Source: an uncultured Ligilactobacillus sp.
GTDB lineage: Bacteria > Bacillota > Bacilli > Lactobacillales > Lactobacillaceae
Direction of reading: 5' to 3'
DNA: 64,000 bases
NCBI GenBank assembly: GCA_944326135.1
Contig: CALVCU010000010.1
Location: 22,982 to 86,981, forward strand
A model generated the notes under the pieces. It did no database searches. It saw nothing but the letters and a program-made list of their open reading frames with translations, and was not told the DNA's origin. The translations under genes were made by a program, and so were the position numbers. Shown one piece after another: positions 54,572 to 63,900 of the stretch. Every line of letters starts with the position of its first letter. The stretch's first letter is position 1.

Positions 54572-55327
54572 TTATTCTTTTGATTCTTTAGCTAATCTTT
54601 CTTTTTTACGTTCATGACGAATAATTGCTTCTTGTTCTTCAATCTTCAAGTATTCATCACGGTGTAATTTACCTGGATTTAATTCTCTTAGTTTACCAGT
54701 TTTATCGTAAATAACCCATTCACAAAGATTTACAATATGATCACCAATTCGTTCCAACATTCGAATAACCATCAAGTAGCTAGTTGTTGCAACTGCAGTA
54801 CTTGTTTCACGTTTCATGATTTCAATTAACAATTGATAAATGTTATAGTATTGTTCATCAATTTCACTATCTGACTTAGCAATCTTTTGTGCTTCTTCAG
54901 TATTATTTTGAATAATCGCATCTAGTGATTGTTCAAGCATACTACGAATATTTGCTGTCATTTCTGAAATCATATTTTCAACTTCTTCAATTCGATTTTG
55001 ACCCTTTAATCGAATTGTTTCACGTGCAATCATAATTGCGTGATCACCAATTCGTTCCAAATCAGAACTAGCCTTCAAGATACTGATGATTTTACGGAAA
55101 TCACGTGCAACTGGTTGTTGTAACGCAATCACTTTTAAGGCTCTTTCTTCCAATGAAATTTCATTATCATTGATTGTTTCGTCTCGATCAATTGTTTCTT
55201 CAGCTAATTTTTGATCGTGGTCAACAAATGACTTTGTGGCTTGATAAATTTGTTCACTAATATCAATCCCCATTTCATTGAAGCGTCCATTTAATTTTTT
55301 CATTTCATCATGAAAGATTTCTTTCAT
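54572..55327 (-). CDS. phoU: Phosphate transport system regulatory protein PhoU
   Basis: The 251-residue protein is two repeats of a three-helix bundle with the metal-binding motifs DLERIGDHAIMIAR (first repeat) and MLERIGDHIVNLCEWV (second). PhoU restrains Pst uptake and Pho signalling when phosphate is ample. Start at 55327 follows GGCGGAG. It ends the pst operon. Confidence 0.95.
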   Translation of the reverse strand: MKEIFHDEMKKLNGRFNEMGIDISEQIYQATKSFVDHDQKLAEETIDRDETINDNEISLEERALKVIALQQPVARDFRKIISILKASSDLERIGDHAIMIARETIRLKGQNRIEEVENMISEMTANIRSMLEQSLDAIIQNNTEEAQKIAKSDSEIDEQYYNIYQLLIEIMKRETSTAVATTSYLMVIRMLERIGDHIVNLCEWVIYDKTGKLRELNPGKLHRDEYLKIEEQEAIIRHERKKERLAKESKE

Positions 55328-55381
55328 CGTTTCTCCGCCTTTCATTCCTCATTGTCTACAACTTATATTAGTCTATTATAA

Positions 55382-56134
55382 TTAACCAAATCGACCATTT
55401 AAATAGTCGTTTGTTAATTTTTCTTTTGGATTTAAGAATAATTTAGCTGTTTTTCCTGCTTCAATCAAGTCACCATTCAAGAAAAATGCCGTATTATCTG
55501 AAATACGTGATGCTTGTTGCATGTTATGTGTAACAATAATAATTGTGTAATTTTTCTTAAGTTCGACTAACATTTCTTCAATCTTAGCATTGGATACTGG
55601 ATCTAAGGCACTTGTTGGTTCATCCATCAAAATGATTTCTGGTTGAACTGCTAATACACGTGCAATACAGATACGTTGTTGTTGTCCTCCGGAAAAAGCT
55701 AAAGCATCTTTTTTCAAATTATCTTTAACTTCATTCCAAACAGCAGCTTGTCTTAAACTTTCTTCCACTCGTTGATCGATTTCATCTTTATCTTTTATTC
55801 CCTTTAATTTTAATCCAAAAGCAATATTATCATATACTGATAAAGGAAATGGATTAGGTTGTTGGAATACCATTCCGACCTTTTTTCGTAATTCAACTAC
55901 ATCTAATTTAGGACTATAAATATCTTGTCCATTTAACTTGAAACTACCTGTAATGGTTACATTTTCAATCAAATCATTCATTCGGTTTAAGCAACGTAAA
56001 TAAGTTGACTTACCACATCCTGATGGCCCGATCAACGCTGTAATTTCTTTTTCGTTGAATCCTAAATCAAAGCCATGTAATGCTTCCTTTTTACCATAAT
56101 ACAAGTGTACATTTTCGGTTGTCAAAATTTCCAA
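55382..56134 (-). CDS. pstB: Phosphate ABC transporter ATPase PstB (second copy)
   Basis: The 250-residue ATPase has Walker [13 protein letters not shown], the signature [13 protein letters not shown], Walker [14 protein letters not shown] and the switch His in [11 protein letters not shown]. It powers phosphate import with PstC and PstA. A second pstB lies 13 bp upstream, and tandem pstB genes are common in lactic acid bacteria; the two may form a heterodimer. Confidence 0.94.
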   Translation of the reverse strand: MEILTTENVHLYYGKKEALHGFDLGFNEKEITALIGPSGCGKSTYLRCLNRMNDLIENVTITGSFKLNGQDIYSPKLDVVELRKKVGMVFQQPNPFPLSVYDNIAFGLKLKGIKDKDEIDQRVEESLRQAAVWNEVKDNLKKDALAFSGGQQQRICIARVLAVQPEIILMDEPTSALDPVSNAKIEEMLVELKKNYTIIIVTHNMQQASRISDNTAFFLNGDLIEAGKTAKLFLNPKEKLTNDYLNGRFG

Positions 56135-56147
56135 TTGCTCTCACCTC

Positions 56148-56930
56148 TTATCCAAAGTTTCCAGAAACATAATCTTCTGTCAATTTAATATGTGGATTTG
56201 TAAAGATATTCTTTGTCTTATCGAATTCAATAATACGTCCCATATTGAAAAATGCAGCGTAGTCACTACTACGTGATGCTTGTTGCATGTTATGTGTAAC
56301 AATAATAATTGTGTATTTTTTCTTTAATTCTTGTAAAGTTGCTTCAACTTTTCGTGTTGAAATTGGATCCAGACCACTTGTTGGTTCATCTAAAAGTAAA
56401 ATATCTGGTTCCATTGCGATTGAACGTGCAATACATAATCGTTGTTGTTGCCCACCTGATAATGCTTTAGCGTTTTTATCAAGTGAATCTTTAACTTCAT
56501 CCCATAAGGCAACTGCCTTCAAACTTTTTTCTACTTTTTCTTCTAGTACTTTTTTATCTTTAATACCATTATATTTCAATGCGTAAGTAATATTTTCACG
56601 AATTGATTTATAAAATGGATTTGGGTGTTGAAATACCATTCCAATATGTTTTCTAAGTTCATAGATATTAATATCATCATTATTAATATCTAAATCACGA
56701 TACATAATTTTTCCTTCTACCCGTGCAATTCCGTCATTCATTCGATTTAATGAACGTAAAAATGTTGATTTACCACATCCTGATGGTCCAATCAATGCTG
56801 AAATTTTGTATCTTGGAAAACAAATTGTTCCATCTGAAAAAGCTTGTTTCTCACCATAAAAAACAGCTAAGTCTTCAGTTGAAAGGGCCACTTCTTCATT
56901 GATTTTTCTAATATATGTTTCTTGTGTCAT
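56148..56930 (-). CDS. pstB: Phosphate ABC transporter ATPase PstB (first copy)
   Basis: The 260-residue ATPase has Walker [13 protein letters not shown], signature [13 protein letters not shown] and Walker [14 protein letters not shown]. It has a slightly longer N-terminus than its tandem partner. It follows pstA by two bases. Confidence 0.94.
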   Translation of the reverse strand: MTQETYIRKINEEVALSTEDLAVFYGEKQAFSDGTICFPRYKISALIGPSGCGKSTFLRSLNRMNDGIARVEGKIMYRDLDINNDDINIYELRKHIGMVFQHPNPFYKSIRENITYALKYNGIKDKKVLEEKVEKSLKAVALWDEVKDSLDKNAKALSGGQQQRLCIARSIAMEPDILLLDEPTSGLDPISTRKVEATLQELKKKYTIIIVTHNMQQASRSSDYAAFFNMGRIIEFDKTKNIFTNPHIKLTEDYVSGNFG

Positions 56931-56932
56931 AA

Positions 56933-57829
56933 TTATCTATCCTTATCTGTAGCTGTTAATTTCCGATAAACGAGATTTCCAATCCAACGAGCACCAAAGT
57001 TGAAAATCAAGATTACAATAATCAACACTGCTGCTGAACCACTAGAAACTTGGTGGGCATCAGATAAAATTGATTCTGTATTAACTTTCCAAATGTGAAC
57101 CGCTAATGTTTCTGCTGGTCTGAAAATATTTAATGGACTTGTTTCTGAAAATGGATTCCAGTTAGCATAATTAATTACTGAGTTACTTTGTCCTGCTGTA
57201 TAAATTAGAGCAGCAGCTTCACCGAAAATACGTCCAGCACTTAAAATAATTCCTGTAAGGATTTCTGGTAACGCACATGGGAAAACAATACCTGTAATTG
57301 TTTTCCATTTTGAAATTCCTAATGAGACTCCAGCTTCTCGTTGGTCACGTGAAACGGATCGGAATGCATCTTCAATACTACGAGTCAATAAAGGTAAATT
57401 GAAGAATGTTAATGTTATTGCCCCGGAAATAATTGAGAAACCAATTTGGAACTTAATTACAAACAATAAATAACCAAATAAACCAACAACAATTGAAGGT
57501 AAGGAGCTTAATAATTCGATAATTGTTCTTAAAAAGCTTGTAAACCAATTATCTTTTGCATATTCAGCTAGATAAATCCCTACTCCTAAAGCAATTGGAA
57601 AAGAAATTAATGTTGTTAAGATCAAAATATATACTGAGTTAAAAATTTGATCACGAATTCCTCCCCCAGCTTCAAATGATTCACTTACACTTGTTAAGAA
57701 GTGCCAAGACATATCAGGTAATCCTGTAACTAAAATATAGCCAATCAAGAAAACCAATAATAAAATTAATAGGCCTACAATGCCATAAATTACTTTTTTG
57801 GCAACCTTATCGCTTGTTTTAGGATTCAT
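56933..57829 (-). CDS. pstA: Phosphate ABC transporter permease PstA
   Basis: The 298-residue permease has six membrane segments and the coupling loop [19 protein letters not shown] that contacts PstB. Its ATG overlaps the pstC stop by four bases. Confidence 0.94.
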   Translation of the reverse strand: MNPKTSDKVAKKVIYGIVGLLILLLVFLIGYILVTGLPDMSWHFLTSVSESFEAGGGIRDQIFNSVYILILTTLISFPIALGVGIYLAEYAKDNWFTSFLRTIIELLSSLPSIVVGLFGYLLFVIKFQIGFSIISGAITLTFFNLPLLTRSIEDAFRSVSRDQREAGVSLGISKWKTITGIVFPCALPEILTGIILSAGRIFGEAAALIYTAGQSNSVINYANWNPFSETSPLNIFRPAETLAVHIWKVNTESILSDAHQVSSGSAAVLIIVILIFNFGARWIGNLVYRKLTATDKDR

Positions 57830-58731
57830 CGCTTAATTGCTCCTTTCCGTGTAATAAATCTAATCAAGAGGTTAAATGCTAGTGACATAATTAATAGGAC
57901 TAATGCCAATGACCACAAAGCATTATTTGAAACTGTTCCTAAAACAGTATTACCCATTTGACTTGTTAATTGACTAGTTAATGTTGCAGTTGGTGTTCCC
58001 AAACCTTCTGGCATTAATACCGCATTTCCGATAACCATTTGTACCGCTAAGGCTTCACCAAAGGCACGTGTCATTCCAAAAATAATCGCTGTTAAAATTC
58101 CTGGCATTGCTGCTCGTAAGACAATCTTGTAAATTGATTGCCATTTAGTTGCACCTAAAGCTAAAGCAGCTTGACGATAACTAACGGGAATTGCTTTTAA
58201 ACTATCTGCAGTTAAAGAAATTACTGTTGGTAAAATCATGACAAATAGTACTAATGTTCCGGCTAAAATCCCAAAACCAGTTCCACCAATTAATTTTCTA
58301 ACGAGAGGAACTACAACCATTAATCCGATGTATCCATATACAACAGAAGGAATCCCTACAAGTAATTCAATAACAGCACGTAATGCTTTAGTTCCTTTTT
58401 TAGGAGCATATTCTGTCATAAAGATTGCTACTCCGATTGCAAAAGGTGTTGCTAATACCGCAGCTAAAATCGTTACTAAAAAAGAAGTAGTAATCATTGG
58501 TAAAGCACCAATTAACTTATGGCCTGGATCCCACTTAGTTCCAGTAAAGAATTGCGCAATACTCAAATGATTTTCTGTAAATGTTGCAATCCCTTTGCTT
58601 GTAATGAAGTATAAAATTGAAGCAATCAATACAACAATTAAACTTAAACAAGCGTAACATAAAATTTTCCCACGGCGATCTTCTGCCATTTGTCGTGACT
58701 TAGATAAAAGTTTATTCTTTATTTCATCCAT
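57826..58731 (-). CDS. pstC: Phosphate ABC transporter permease PstC
   Basis: The 301-residue permease has six membrane segments and the coupling loop DSLKAIPVSYRQAALALGATKW. It follows pstS after 11 bp and is coupled to pstA. Confidence 0.94.
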   Translation of the reverse strand: MDEIKNKLLSKSRQMAEDRRGKILCYACLSLIVVLIASILYFITSKGIATFTENHLSIAQFFTGTKWDPGHKLIGALPMITTSFLVTILAAVLATPFAIGVAIFMTEYAPKKGTKALRAVIELLVGIPSVVYGYIGLMVVVPLVRKLIGGTGFGILAGTLVLFVMILPTVISLTADSLKAIPVSYRQAALALGATKWQSIYKIVLRAAMPGILTAIIFGMTRAFGEALAVQMVIGNAVLMPEGLGTPTATLTSQLTSQMGNTVLGTVSNNALWSLALVLLIMSLAFNLLIRFITRKGAIKR

Positions 58732-58742
58732 AACTCTACTCC

Positions 58743-59606
58743 TTACTTCTTAGGAATTACTTGCCCTTCTGGGGTCTTTTCAACTTGCATATCGTGAATA
58801 CTAATGTACTTCATTTCTTTAACTAAACTATTTTGAACCTTATCAGATAACATAAATTCTAAGAACTTCTTAGTTTCACCTGTTGGTTTTCCTTTAGTAT
58901 ACATATGTTCATATGACCAAATTTTCCATTTGTTAGTTTCTACATTTTCACTAGTTGGTTTTACACCATCAATACTTAATGATTTAATTCCCTGACTTCT
59001 TAAATATGAAAAAGAAATATAGCTGATTGCACCAGGGGTATTTGATACAATTTGTTGAACTGTTCCATTAGATTCTTGTTCTTGGGCACTCATTGGTTCT
59101 GCACCCTTCATTACATCATTTTCAAACGTTAATCGTGTCCCACTACCCTTAGAACGATTAATTACAACAATTGGTTGATTTTTGCCACCAAGTTGTTTCC
59201 AATTTGTAATTTTTCCTGTAAAAATATCACGTAATTGTTCCATTGAAATATTTTTTACAGTTACTCCTTGGTTTACAATTGGTGCAATCCCTGCAACTGC
59301 AACTTTATGGTCAACTAATTGATTTGCTTTAATCCCACTTTGCTGACTTGCAAATACATCTGAATCACCAATTTGAACTGCGCCTTCTTGAACTTGACTT
59401 AATCCAGTTCCTGATCCGCCACCTTGAACTGTGATATTTCCCTCATGTTTGCTGTCAAATTCATCAGCAGCTTTTTCAACTAATGGTTGTAATGCTGTTG
59501 AACCCACAATTGTTATTTTTTTATCATTATTTTGATTTCCGCATCCACTAATAAGACCAGCAGCTAAACTTAACATTGTAACTACTGCAATCATCTTCTT
59601 TTTCAT
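58743..59606 (-). CDS. pstS: Phosphate-binding lipoprotein PstS (operon copy)
   Basis: The 287-residue receptor has a lipoprotein signal with lipobox ISGC (Cys22), then the phosphate-binding fold: IVGSTALQPLVEKAADEF, GGGSGTGLSQVQ and NRSKGSGTRLTFE. It is first in pstS-pstC-pstA-pstB-pstB-phoU, behind a phased TGTAAA array. It is highly similar to the pstS at 59843. Confidence 0.95.
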   Translation of the reverse strand: MKKKMIAVVTMLSLAAGLISGCGNQNNDKKITIVGSTALQPLVEKAADEFDSKHEGNITVQGGGSGTGLSQVQEGAVQIGDSDVFASQQSGIKANQLVDHKVAVAGIAPIVNQGVTVKNISMEQLRDIFTGKITNWKQLGGKNQPIVVINRSKGSGTRLTFENDVMKGAEPMSAQEQESNGTVQQIVSNTPGAISYISFSYLRSQGIKSLSIDGVKPTSENVETNKWKIWSYEHMYTKGKPTGETKKFLEFMLSDKVQNSLVKEMKYISIHDMQVEKTPEGQVIPKK

Positions 59607-59657
59607 AGCGAATCTCCTTCTACACTATTCTTTACAAATAACAGATTACTAAAAACA

Positions 59658-59735
59658 TGTAAATTTCTAGTTTGTTAATTGTAAAGCGAGTGTAAAAAAA
59701 TTAGCTATTGTAAATTTTATGTAAAGATAAGTAAA
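59658..59735 (-). promoter_or_regulatory. Pho-box-like repeat array before the pst operon
   Basis: TGTAAA (TTTACA on the coding strand) starts at 59658, 59680, 59691, 59709 and 59720, with AGTAAA at 59730. Spacings are 22, 11, 18, 11 and 10 bp, mostly one or two helical turns. This resembles Firmicute PhoP boxes, which are TTAACA-like repeats at 11-bp pitch. Confidence 0.65.
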
Positions 59736-59799
59736 AGGATTTTTAATTGCAGTCGTCATAAACTTCCGATTAATGCCGAATTTCTTGCATATAACAAGA

Positions 59800-59824
59800 A
59801 AGGTTGGACTTACGTCACAACCTT
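59800..59824 (-). terminator. Terminator of the second pstS
   Basis: AAGGTTG (59800-59806) pairs with CAACCTT (59818-59824); the tail on the minus strand is only moderately T-rich. Confidence 0.6.
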
Positions 59825-59842
59825 ATTTCAGTCATTTCTTAA

Positions 59843-60727
59843 TTAATTTTTAGAAATTACCGTTCCATCTTTTTCTTTTTGAACCTTCATATCATGAATA
59901 CTAATGTATTTCATTTGCTTAACAAGTTTATTCTGTACAGACTTACTTGTCATATATTTCAAGAAGGCCTTTGTTTCACCAGTTGGTTGTCCTTTTGTAT
60001 ACATGTGTTCATATGACCAGATTTTCCACTTATTAGTTTCTACATTTTCATCAGTTGGCTTTACACCGTCAATACTTAATGCTTTAATTCCATCTTCATT
60101 TAAATATGAAAATGCAATATAGCTAATTGCTCCAGGTGTTTTAGTAACAATTTTTTGTACTGTTCCATTTGAGTCTTGTTCTTGAGCACTCATTGCCTTT
60201 TGTCCATTTAAAACTGCCTCCTCAAAGGTTGTTCTCGTTCCGCTTCCTTTTGCACGGTTAACCACAACAATCTTTTGATCTTTTCCTCCAACCTGTTTCC
60301 AGTTTGTAATTTTTCCTGTAAAGATATCGCGTAATTGATCCATTGTTAGATTGTTAACTGCAACATTTTTATTAACGATTGGAGCCATTCCAACAACTGC
60401 AACTTTATGATCAACTAATTTACTACTATCTATCCCTTTCTGTTGGCTAGCAAATACATCTGAATCACCAATTTGAACCGCACCTTCTTGTACTTGGCTT
60501 AATCCTGTTCCTGATCCACCACCTTGAACAGTAATGTCGCCACCTTTTTCACTAGTATATTGGGTAGCAGCCTTTTCAACTAAAGGTTGTAGTGCTGTTG
60601 AACCTACAATCGTAATTTTCTCTCCCTGTTTAGCATTACTTTGACTTTTCTGATTACCACATCCTACCAGTAAGCCTGCAGCGACACCAAACAACGTAAC
60701 AAGTGTAAATAGCTTTTTCTTTTTCAT
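59843..60727 (-). CDS. pstS: Phosphate-binding lipoprotein PstS (stand-alone copy)
   Basis: The 294-residue receptor has a lipobox LVGC and the same binding motifs as the neighbouring copy (IVGSTALQPLVEKAATQY, GGGSGTGLSQVQ, NRAKGSGTRTTFE). It starts at 60727 behind AGAGGG, has its own Pho-box-like array and terminator, and so is a separate unit. It probably arose by local duplication. Confidence 0.93.
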   Translation of the reverse strand: MKKKKLFTLVTLFGVAAGLLVGCGNQKSQSNAKQGEKITIVGSTALQPLVEKAATQYTSEKGGDITVQGGGSGTGLSQVQEGAVQIGDSDVFASQQKGIDSSKLVDHKVAVVGMAPIVNKNVAVNNLTMDQLRDIFTGKITNWKQVGGKDQKIVVVNRAKGSGTRTTFEEAVLNGQKAMSAQEQDSNGTVQKIVTKTPGAISYIAFSYLNEDGIKALSIDGVKPTDENVETNKWKIWSYEHMYTKGQPTGETKAFLKYMTSKSVQNKLVKQMKYISIHDMKVQKEKDGTVISKN

Positions 60728-60769
60728 ATTTAAACCCTCTTTCTTTATATTTCTAGAATACAAATGTTA

Positions 60770-60826
60770 CGTAAAGTTCCATTTAATTAGCTGTAAATCC
60801 TATGTAAAATTATATTTTTATGTAAA
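60770..60826 (-). promoter_or_regulatory. Pho-box-like repeat array before the stand-alone pstS
   Basis: CGTAAA at 60770, then TGTAAA at 60792, 60803 and 60821 (spacings 22, 11 and 18 bp). The same 22-11-18 layout occurs before the other pstS. Confidence 0.65.
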
Positions 60827-60932
60827 ATATAGATAAATTTCTTATCATTTTTGTATATTTCCGAAACTAGTTCGTTATTTCATTTATAATGTATAATGTA
60901 TATGATATTAGATTTTTGGAGGAAGAACGGTT

Positions 60933-61712
60933 ATGGAGGATCGTTTAATCTTAGTTACAAAAGATATTTCATTATTTATGAAACTTAATACATACTGTAA
61001 TGATCATGGTTGGATGGTTTATAATACTACCGATCCAAATGAAGTATTAGACTTTACTCAACATAAACATGTCGCTGGGATAATTTGGGATCTTAATATT
61101 TCTAATAAAAATGAAACTTTAAAGCTAATCCAAAAAATTCGTCTCAACTTTGACAAACCTATAATTACGTTAACCTCCAAAAAAGAACTTGATTATGAAA
61201 TGAAACTTTTTGCACTTCATATTGATGACTACATTGTTGAACCATATGAATATGAAGAAATTATCGTACGTATGCAACAATTACTTTGGAGTCGTACTTT
61301 AGCCACATCTAAAGCAATTCCTGAGTTGGTAGAACATGAAGATTTGGATTTTACAGATTTGGAATCTGAATCTAAAGAAGAAACAGCAGCTCATCATATA
61401 ACACATCATAAGCACTTTAAATTTGACGATCTTTTAATTGATATTGATCATTACCGTGTTCTAAAAGATGATGTTGATTTAGGACTTACTCCTAAGGAAT
61501 TTAAACTCTTACAATTTTTGATTAAACATGAAGGTCAAGTTCTTTCTCGTGATCAATTACTTCAAGGAGTTTGGCATTATGATGAAGTTGGTACCTCTAG
61601 AATTGTAGATATTCATGTTAGTCATCTTCGAGATAAAATCGAACCTAATCCTGACCATCCTAAGTACATTAAAACAGTACGTGGGTTTGGTTATGTTTTT
61701 GAACATAAATAA
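60933..61712 (+). CDS. Atypical OmpR-type response regulator beside pst
   Basis: The 259-residue protein has a receiver domain (1-120), an acidic linker, and a C-terminal OmpR/PhoB winged helix with LTPKEFKLLQFLIKHEGQVL and TVRGFGYVF. The receiver keeps an Asp53-like phosphoacceptor but has Lys10 in place of the first acidic pocket residue, and Glu103 where the conserved Lys should precede Pro (IVEPYEYEE). No histidine kinase is adjacent. Divergent from pst with Pho boxes between, it is the likely phosphate regulator. Confidence 0.85.
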   Translation: MEDRLILVTKDISLFMKLNTYCNDHGWMVYNTTDPNEVLDFTQHKHVAGIIWDLNISNKNETLKLIQKIRLNFDKPIITLTSKKELDYEMKLFALHIDDYIVEPYEYEEIIVRMQQLLWSRTLATSKAIPELVEHEDLDFTDLESESKEETAAHHITHHKHFKFDDLLIDIDHYRVLKDDVDLGLTPKEFKLLQFLIKHEGQVLSRDQLLQGVWHYDEVGTSRIVDIHVSHLRDKIEPNPDHPKYIKTVRGFGYVFEHK

Positions 61713-61743
61713 AGAGGCTTAATAATTTTAGCCTCTTTTTTTA
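61712..61743 (+). terminator. Terminator of the response regulator gene
   Basis: AAAGAGGCT (61712-61720) pairs with AGCCTCTTT (61731-61739), followed by T residues. Confidence 0.88.
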
Positions 61744-61750
61744 TAAAAAA

Positions 61751-61774
61751 AGGAGACTATAAATATAGTCTCCT
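61751..61774 (-). terminator. Terminator of the SDR operon
   Basis: AGGAGACTATA (61751-61761) pairs with TATAGTCTCCT (61764-61774); a T run follows on the minus strand. Confidence 0.85.
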
Positions 61775-61780
61775 TAATTA

Positions 61781-62590
61781 TTAGCTTTCTTGAATGTTAT
61801 TATTAACTACATCACCATAAATTGGTGTTGGCAATCCAAATCCTCCAGCAACTGGAATCAATTCTCCTGTAATGTACCGAGATTTATCACTTGCTAAAAA
61901 TACAACTAAATTAGCAATATCTTCTGGTTTAACAATTTCATTTAATGGTACATTCTTTAAGAATCCATCTAAAAAGCTCTTTGACATGTTTTGTAATGCA
62001 CCATCAGTTCCAACAAAACCTGGTAAAATCGCATTAGCTCTAATTTTATTACGCGCATATTCAACTGCTGTTTGTTGTGTTAGTGAGTTAATTGCTGCTT
62101 TAGAAACCCCATAAGCTAAACGACTAATATCAGGAGTTGTTCCTGCAATAGAAGAAATATTAATAATATTCCCCCCATTTTCTTGTGTTCTCATTGCTTT
62201 AACTGCATATTTAGAAGTATAGTATACACTTGCAATATTTTTATTTACAATATCAAAAAAGACTTCGCTATCTCCATCAGCTAATGTTGTATCCTTTTGA
62301 ATATCAGTTGTTCCAAAATTATTTACTAAAATATCTAAATGACCAGCTTCTTCAACGACCTTTTCAATCATTGGTTCATATGTATCAAAATCAAAAGCAT
62401 TATAAATTACACTACGGAATTTATCGTTCTCAGCATGTAGTTCTGCTGTCAAATTACGATTTTTTTCGCTATCACGTACTGCCATATAAACAATTGCACC
62501 ATTTTCAACTAATTCTTTAGTAATAGCTAAACCAATTCCTCGACTAGCTGCCGTTACAAGTGCAACTTTTCCATTTAATTCTTCTGTCAC
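61781..62590 (-). CDS. Short-chain dehydrogenase, 7-alpha-hydroxysteroid dehydrogenase-like
   Basis: The 269-residue oxidoreductase has the Rossmann motif VTAASRGIG, ILVNNFGTTD, the catalytic Ser in IINISSIAG and YGVSKAAINSLTQQ. The TPDISRLAYGVSKAAINSLT run, ILPGFVGT and the VAGGFGLPTP tail are close to clostridial 7-alpha-hydroxysteroid dehydrogenases as I recall them. Bile acid or another sterol-like alcohol is a possible substrate, but related SDRs vary. The start is a GTG at 62590 with GGAGG eight bases before it. Last gene of a three-gene operon. Confidence 0.8.
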   Translation of the reverse strand: MTEELNGKVALVTAASRGIGLAITKELVENGAIVYMAVRDSEKNRNLTAELHAENDKFRSVIYNAFDFDTYEPMIEKVVEEAGHLDILVNNFGTTDIQKDTTLADGDSEVFFDIVNKNIASVYYTSKYAVKAMRTQENGGNIINISSIAGTTPDISRLAYGVSKAAINSLTQQTAVEYARNKIRANAILPGFVGTDGALQNMSKSFLDGFLKNVPLNEIVKPEDIANLVVFLASDKSRYITGELIPVAGGFGLPTPIYGDVVNNNIQES

Positions 62591-62611
62591 TATTTTTACC
62601 TCCAATAATCA

Positions 62612-63259
62612 TTATTCTTGAACTTCTGTAAAAAATTCAGTTAAAAATTGTTTCATAAATTCTGTTCGTTCATGAGCAATCTTTAAACCAATTTCAGTAT
62701 TCATTTTATTTTCAAGTTTTAATAGCTTTTCGTAAAAATGATTAATAGTTGTTCCTTGATACTGATGATATTCATTAGCTGACTTAAAATCGTGTGGCTT
62801 CTCATCACTATAAATCAACCTATGATGGTAGCCTCCATACGCAAATGCCCTAGCGATACCAATCGCACCTAATGCATCCAATCTATCTGCATCCTGTACA
62901 TATTTTCCCTCAATTGATAACAAATGCGTTTGTTCTATATTTTTAGAATAAGACATGTTCTCAATCGTATCAAATACATTTTCGCGATCTTCTTTTGATA
63001 ATAATTCAATTGTTTTTAACTGCTTTATCTCATTTAAACGTTCTTCAACTTGAGAAGTAAGTTTTTCATCAATTAAATCATGTAAATAACACATTATATG
63101 AATCAGTTTAATTCCATGATAATCTGTTGGATGTTCTTTTCGATACATCATTACCGCTAATTTATCAACTCGCTGTAAATGCAAAAAATCATGCCCTGTT
63201 GGATCATCTGCTAAATAATTCTTGGCCAATGTAATAATATCATCTATATCATTAGTCAA
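62612..63259 (-). CDS. HD-domain phosphohydrolase (YedJ-like)
   Basis: The 215-residue protein has the HD metal-binding residues: His in [16 protein letters not shown] in [12 protein letters not shown], and [17 protein letters not shown]. These are typical of predicted nucleotide or phosphate-ester hydrolases. It overlaps the UPF0145 gene by eight bases and precedes the SDR, so all three are cotranscribed. Confidence 0.88.
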   Translation of the reverse strand: MTNDIDDIITLAKNYLADDPTGHDFLHLQRVDKLAVMMYRKEHPTDYHGIKLIHIMCYLHDLIDEKLTSQVEERLNEIKQLKTIELLSKEDRENVFDTIENMSYSKNIEQTHLLSIEGKYVQDADRLDALGAIGIARAFAYGGYHHRLIYSDEKPHDFKSANEYHQYQGTTINHFYEKLLKLENKMNTEIGLKIAHERTEFMKQFLTEFFTEVQE

Positions 63260-63575
63260 TAAATTTCACCGCCGTTCCATATGCAACGACTGATTGCATA
63301 TCTCCCCCAATAGATCCTGAATCGAAACGCATCATTACTACAGCATCAGCACCTTGTTCTCGTGCTTCATTTTTTAATCTAGTAATAGCTTTATTTCGAG
63401 CTTCATGAATCATTTCAGTATAAGCTTTGATTTCGCCACCAACAACATTTTTTAAACTTGCCCCTATATTTTTAAAAAGATTTTTTGATTGCGTTGTTAC
63501 CCCAAAAACTTCTCCAATCACTTCATATTGATGTCCTGGAATATTTTCCGTTGTTACTACAATAATATCTTTCAT
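63252..63575 (-). CDS. YbjQ/UPF0145 family heavy-metal-binding-like protein
   Basis: The 107-residue cytoplasmic protein matches YbjQ proteins: [43 protein letters not shown] (in part) and the C-terminal GTAVKF strand. They form pentamers of unknown role. Start at 63575 has AGGAGG nine bases upstream; the frame is open further to 63632 without support. First gene of the operon. Confidence 0.88.
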   Translation of the reverse strand: MKDIIVVTTENIPGHQYEVIGEVFGVTTQSKNLFKNIGASLKNVVGGEIKAYTEMIHEARNKAITRLKNEAREQGADAVVMMRFDSGSIGGDMQSVVAYGTAVKFID

Positions 63576-63657
63576 AATATATTCCTCCTTAAATATTTTT
63601 CGATTATAGTTCATAGTTAGTTTAAAATGCAAACTTTTTAACTTGCTAAATTTAATA

Positions 63658-63674
63658 TAACATTGACAATGTTA
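63658..63674. promoter_or_regulatory. 17-bp palindrome, candidate operator
   Basis: TAACATTG and CAATGTTA flank a single central A, giving a perfect inverted repeat in the upstream region of the UPF0145 operon. Size and symmetry suit a TetR- or MarR-type dimer. No regulator gene is adjacent in the window. Confidence 0.45.
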
Positions 63675-63900
63675 ATTTATTTGCAATGGGTATACCAAAT
63701 TAAAAACTCCTATTTCATAATAACCTCATTAACCAAGAAGTGAAAGTATGAAAAACTAACTAATTTTTAATTGAATCGTATTAAAAATTGGTGCATTTAT
63801 TATTTTACACTAGTTAAATATCAAAAATCATCCTCTTATAATTTAATTTTTAGATAAAAAAACTCCGCAGAAAACTGCGGAGAAAAAAGGAGTATATTTT
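63675..63900 (+). promoter_or_regulatory. Leader region with GC-rich hairpin before the gene at the right edge
   Basis: No coding frame was seen in 63675-63860. CTCCGCAG (63863-63870) and CTGCGGAG (63875-63882) form a strong hairpin directly before AAAGGAG (63886-63892). ACTCC in the left arm could instead pair with GGAGT of that ribosome site, so two exclusive folds are possible. On the minus strand the hairpin is followed by a T run and could also serve as a terminator. Confidence 0.4.
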
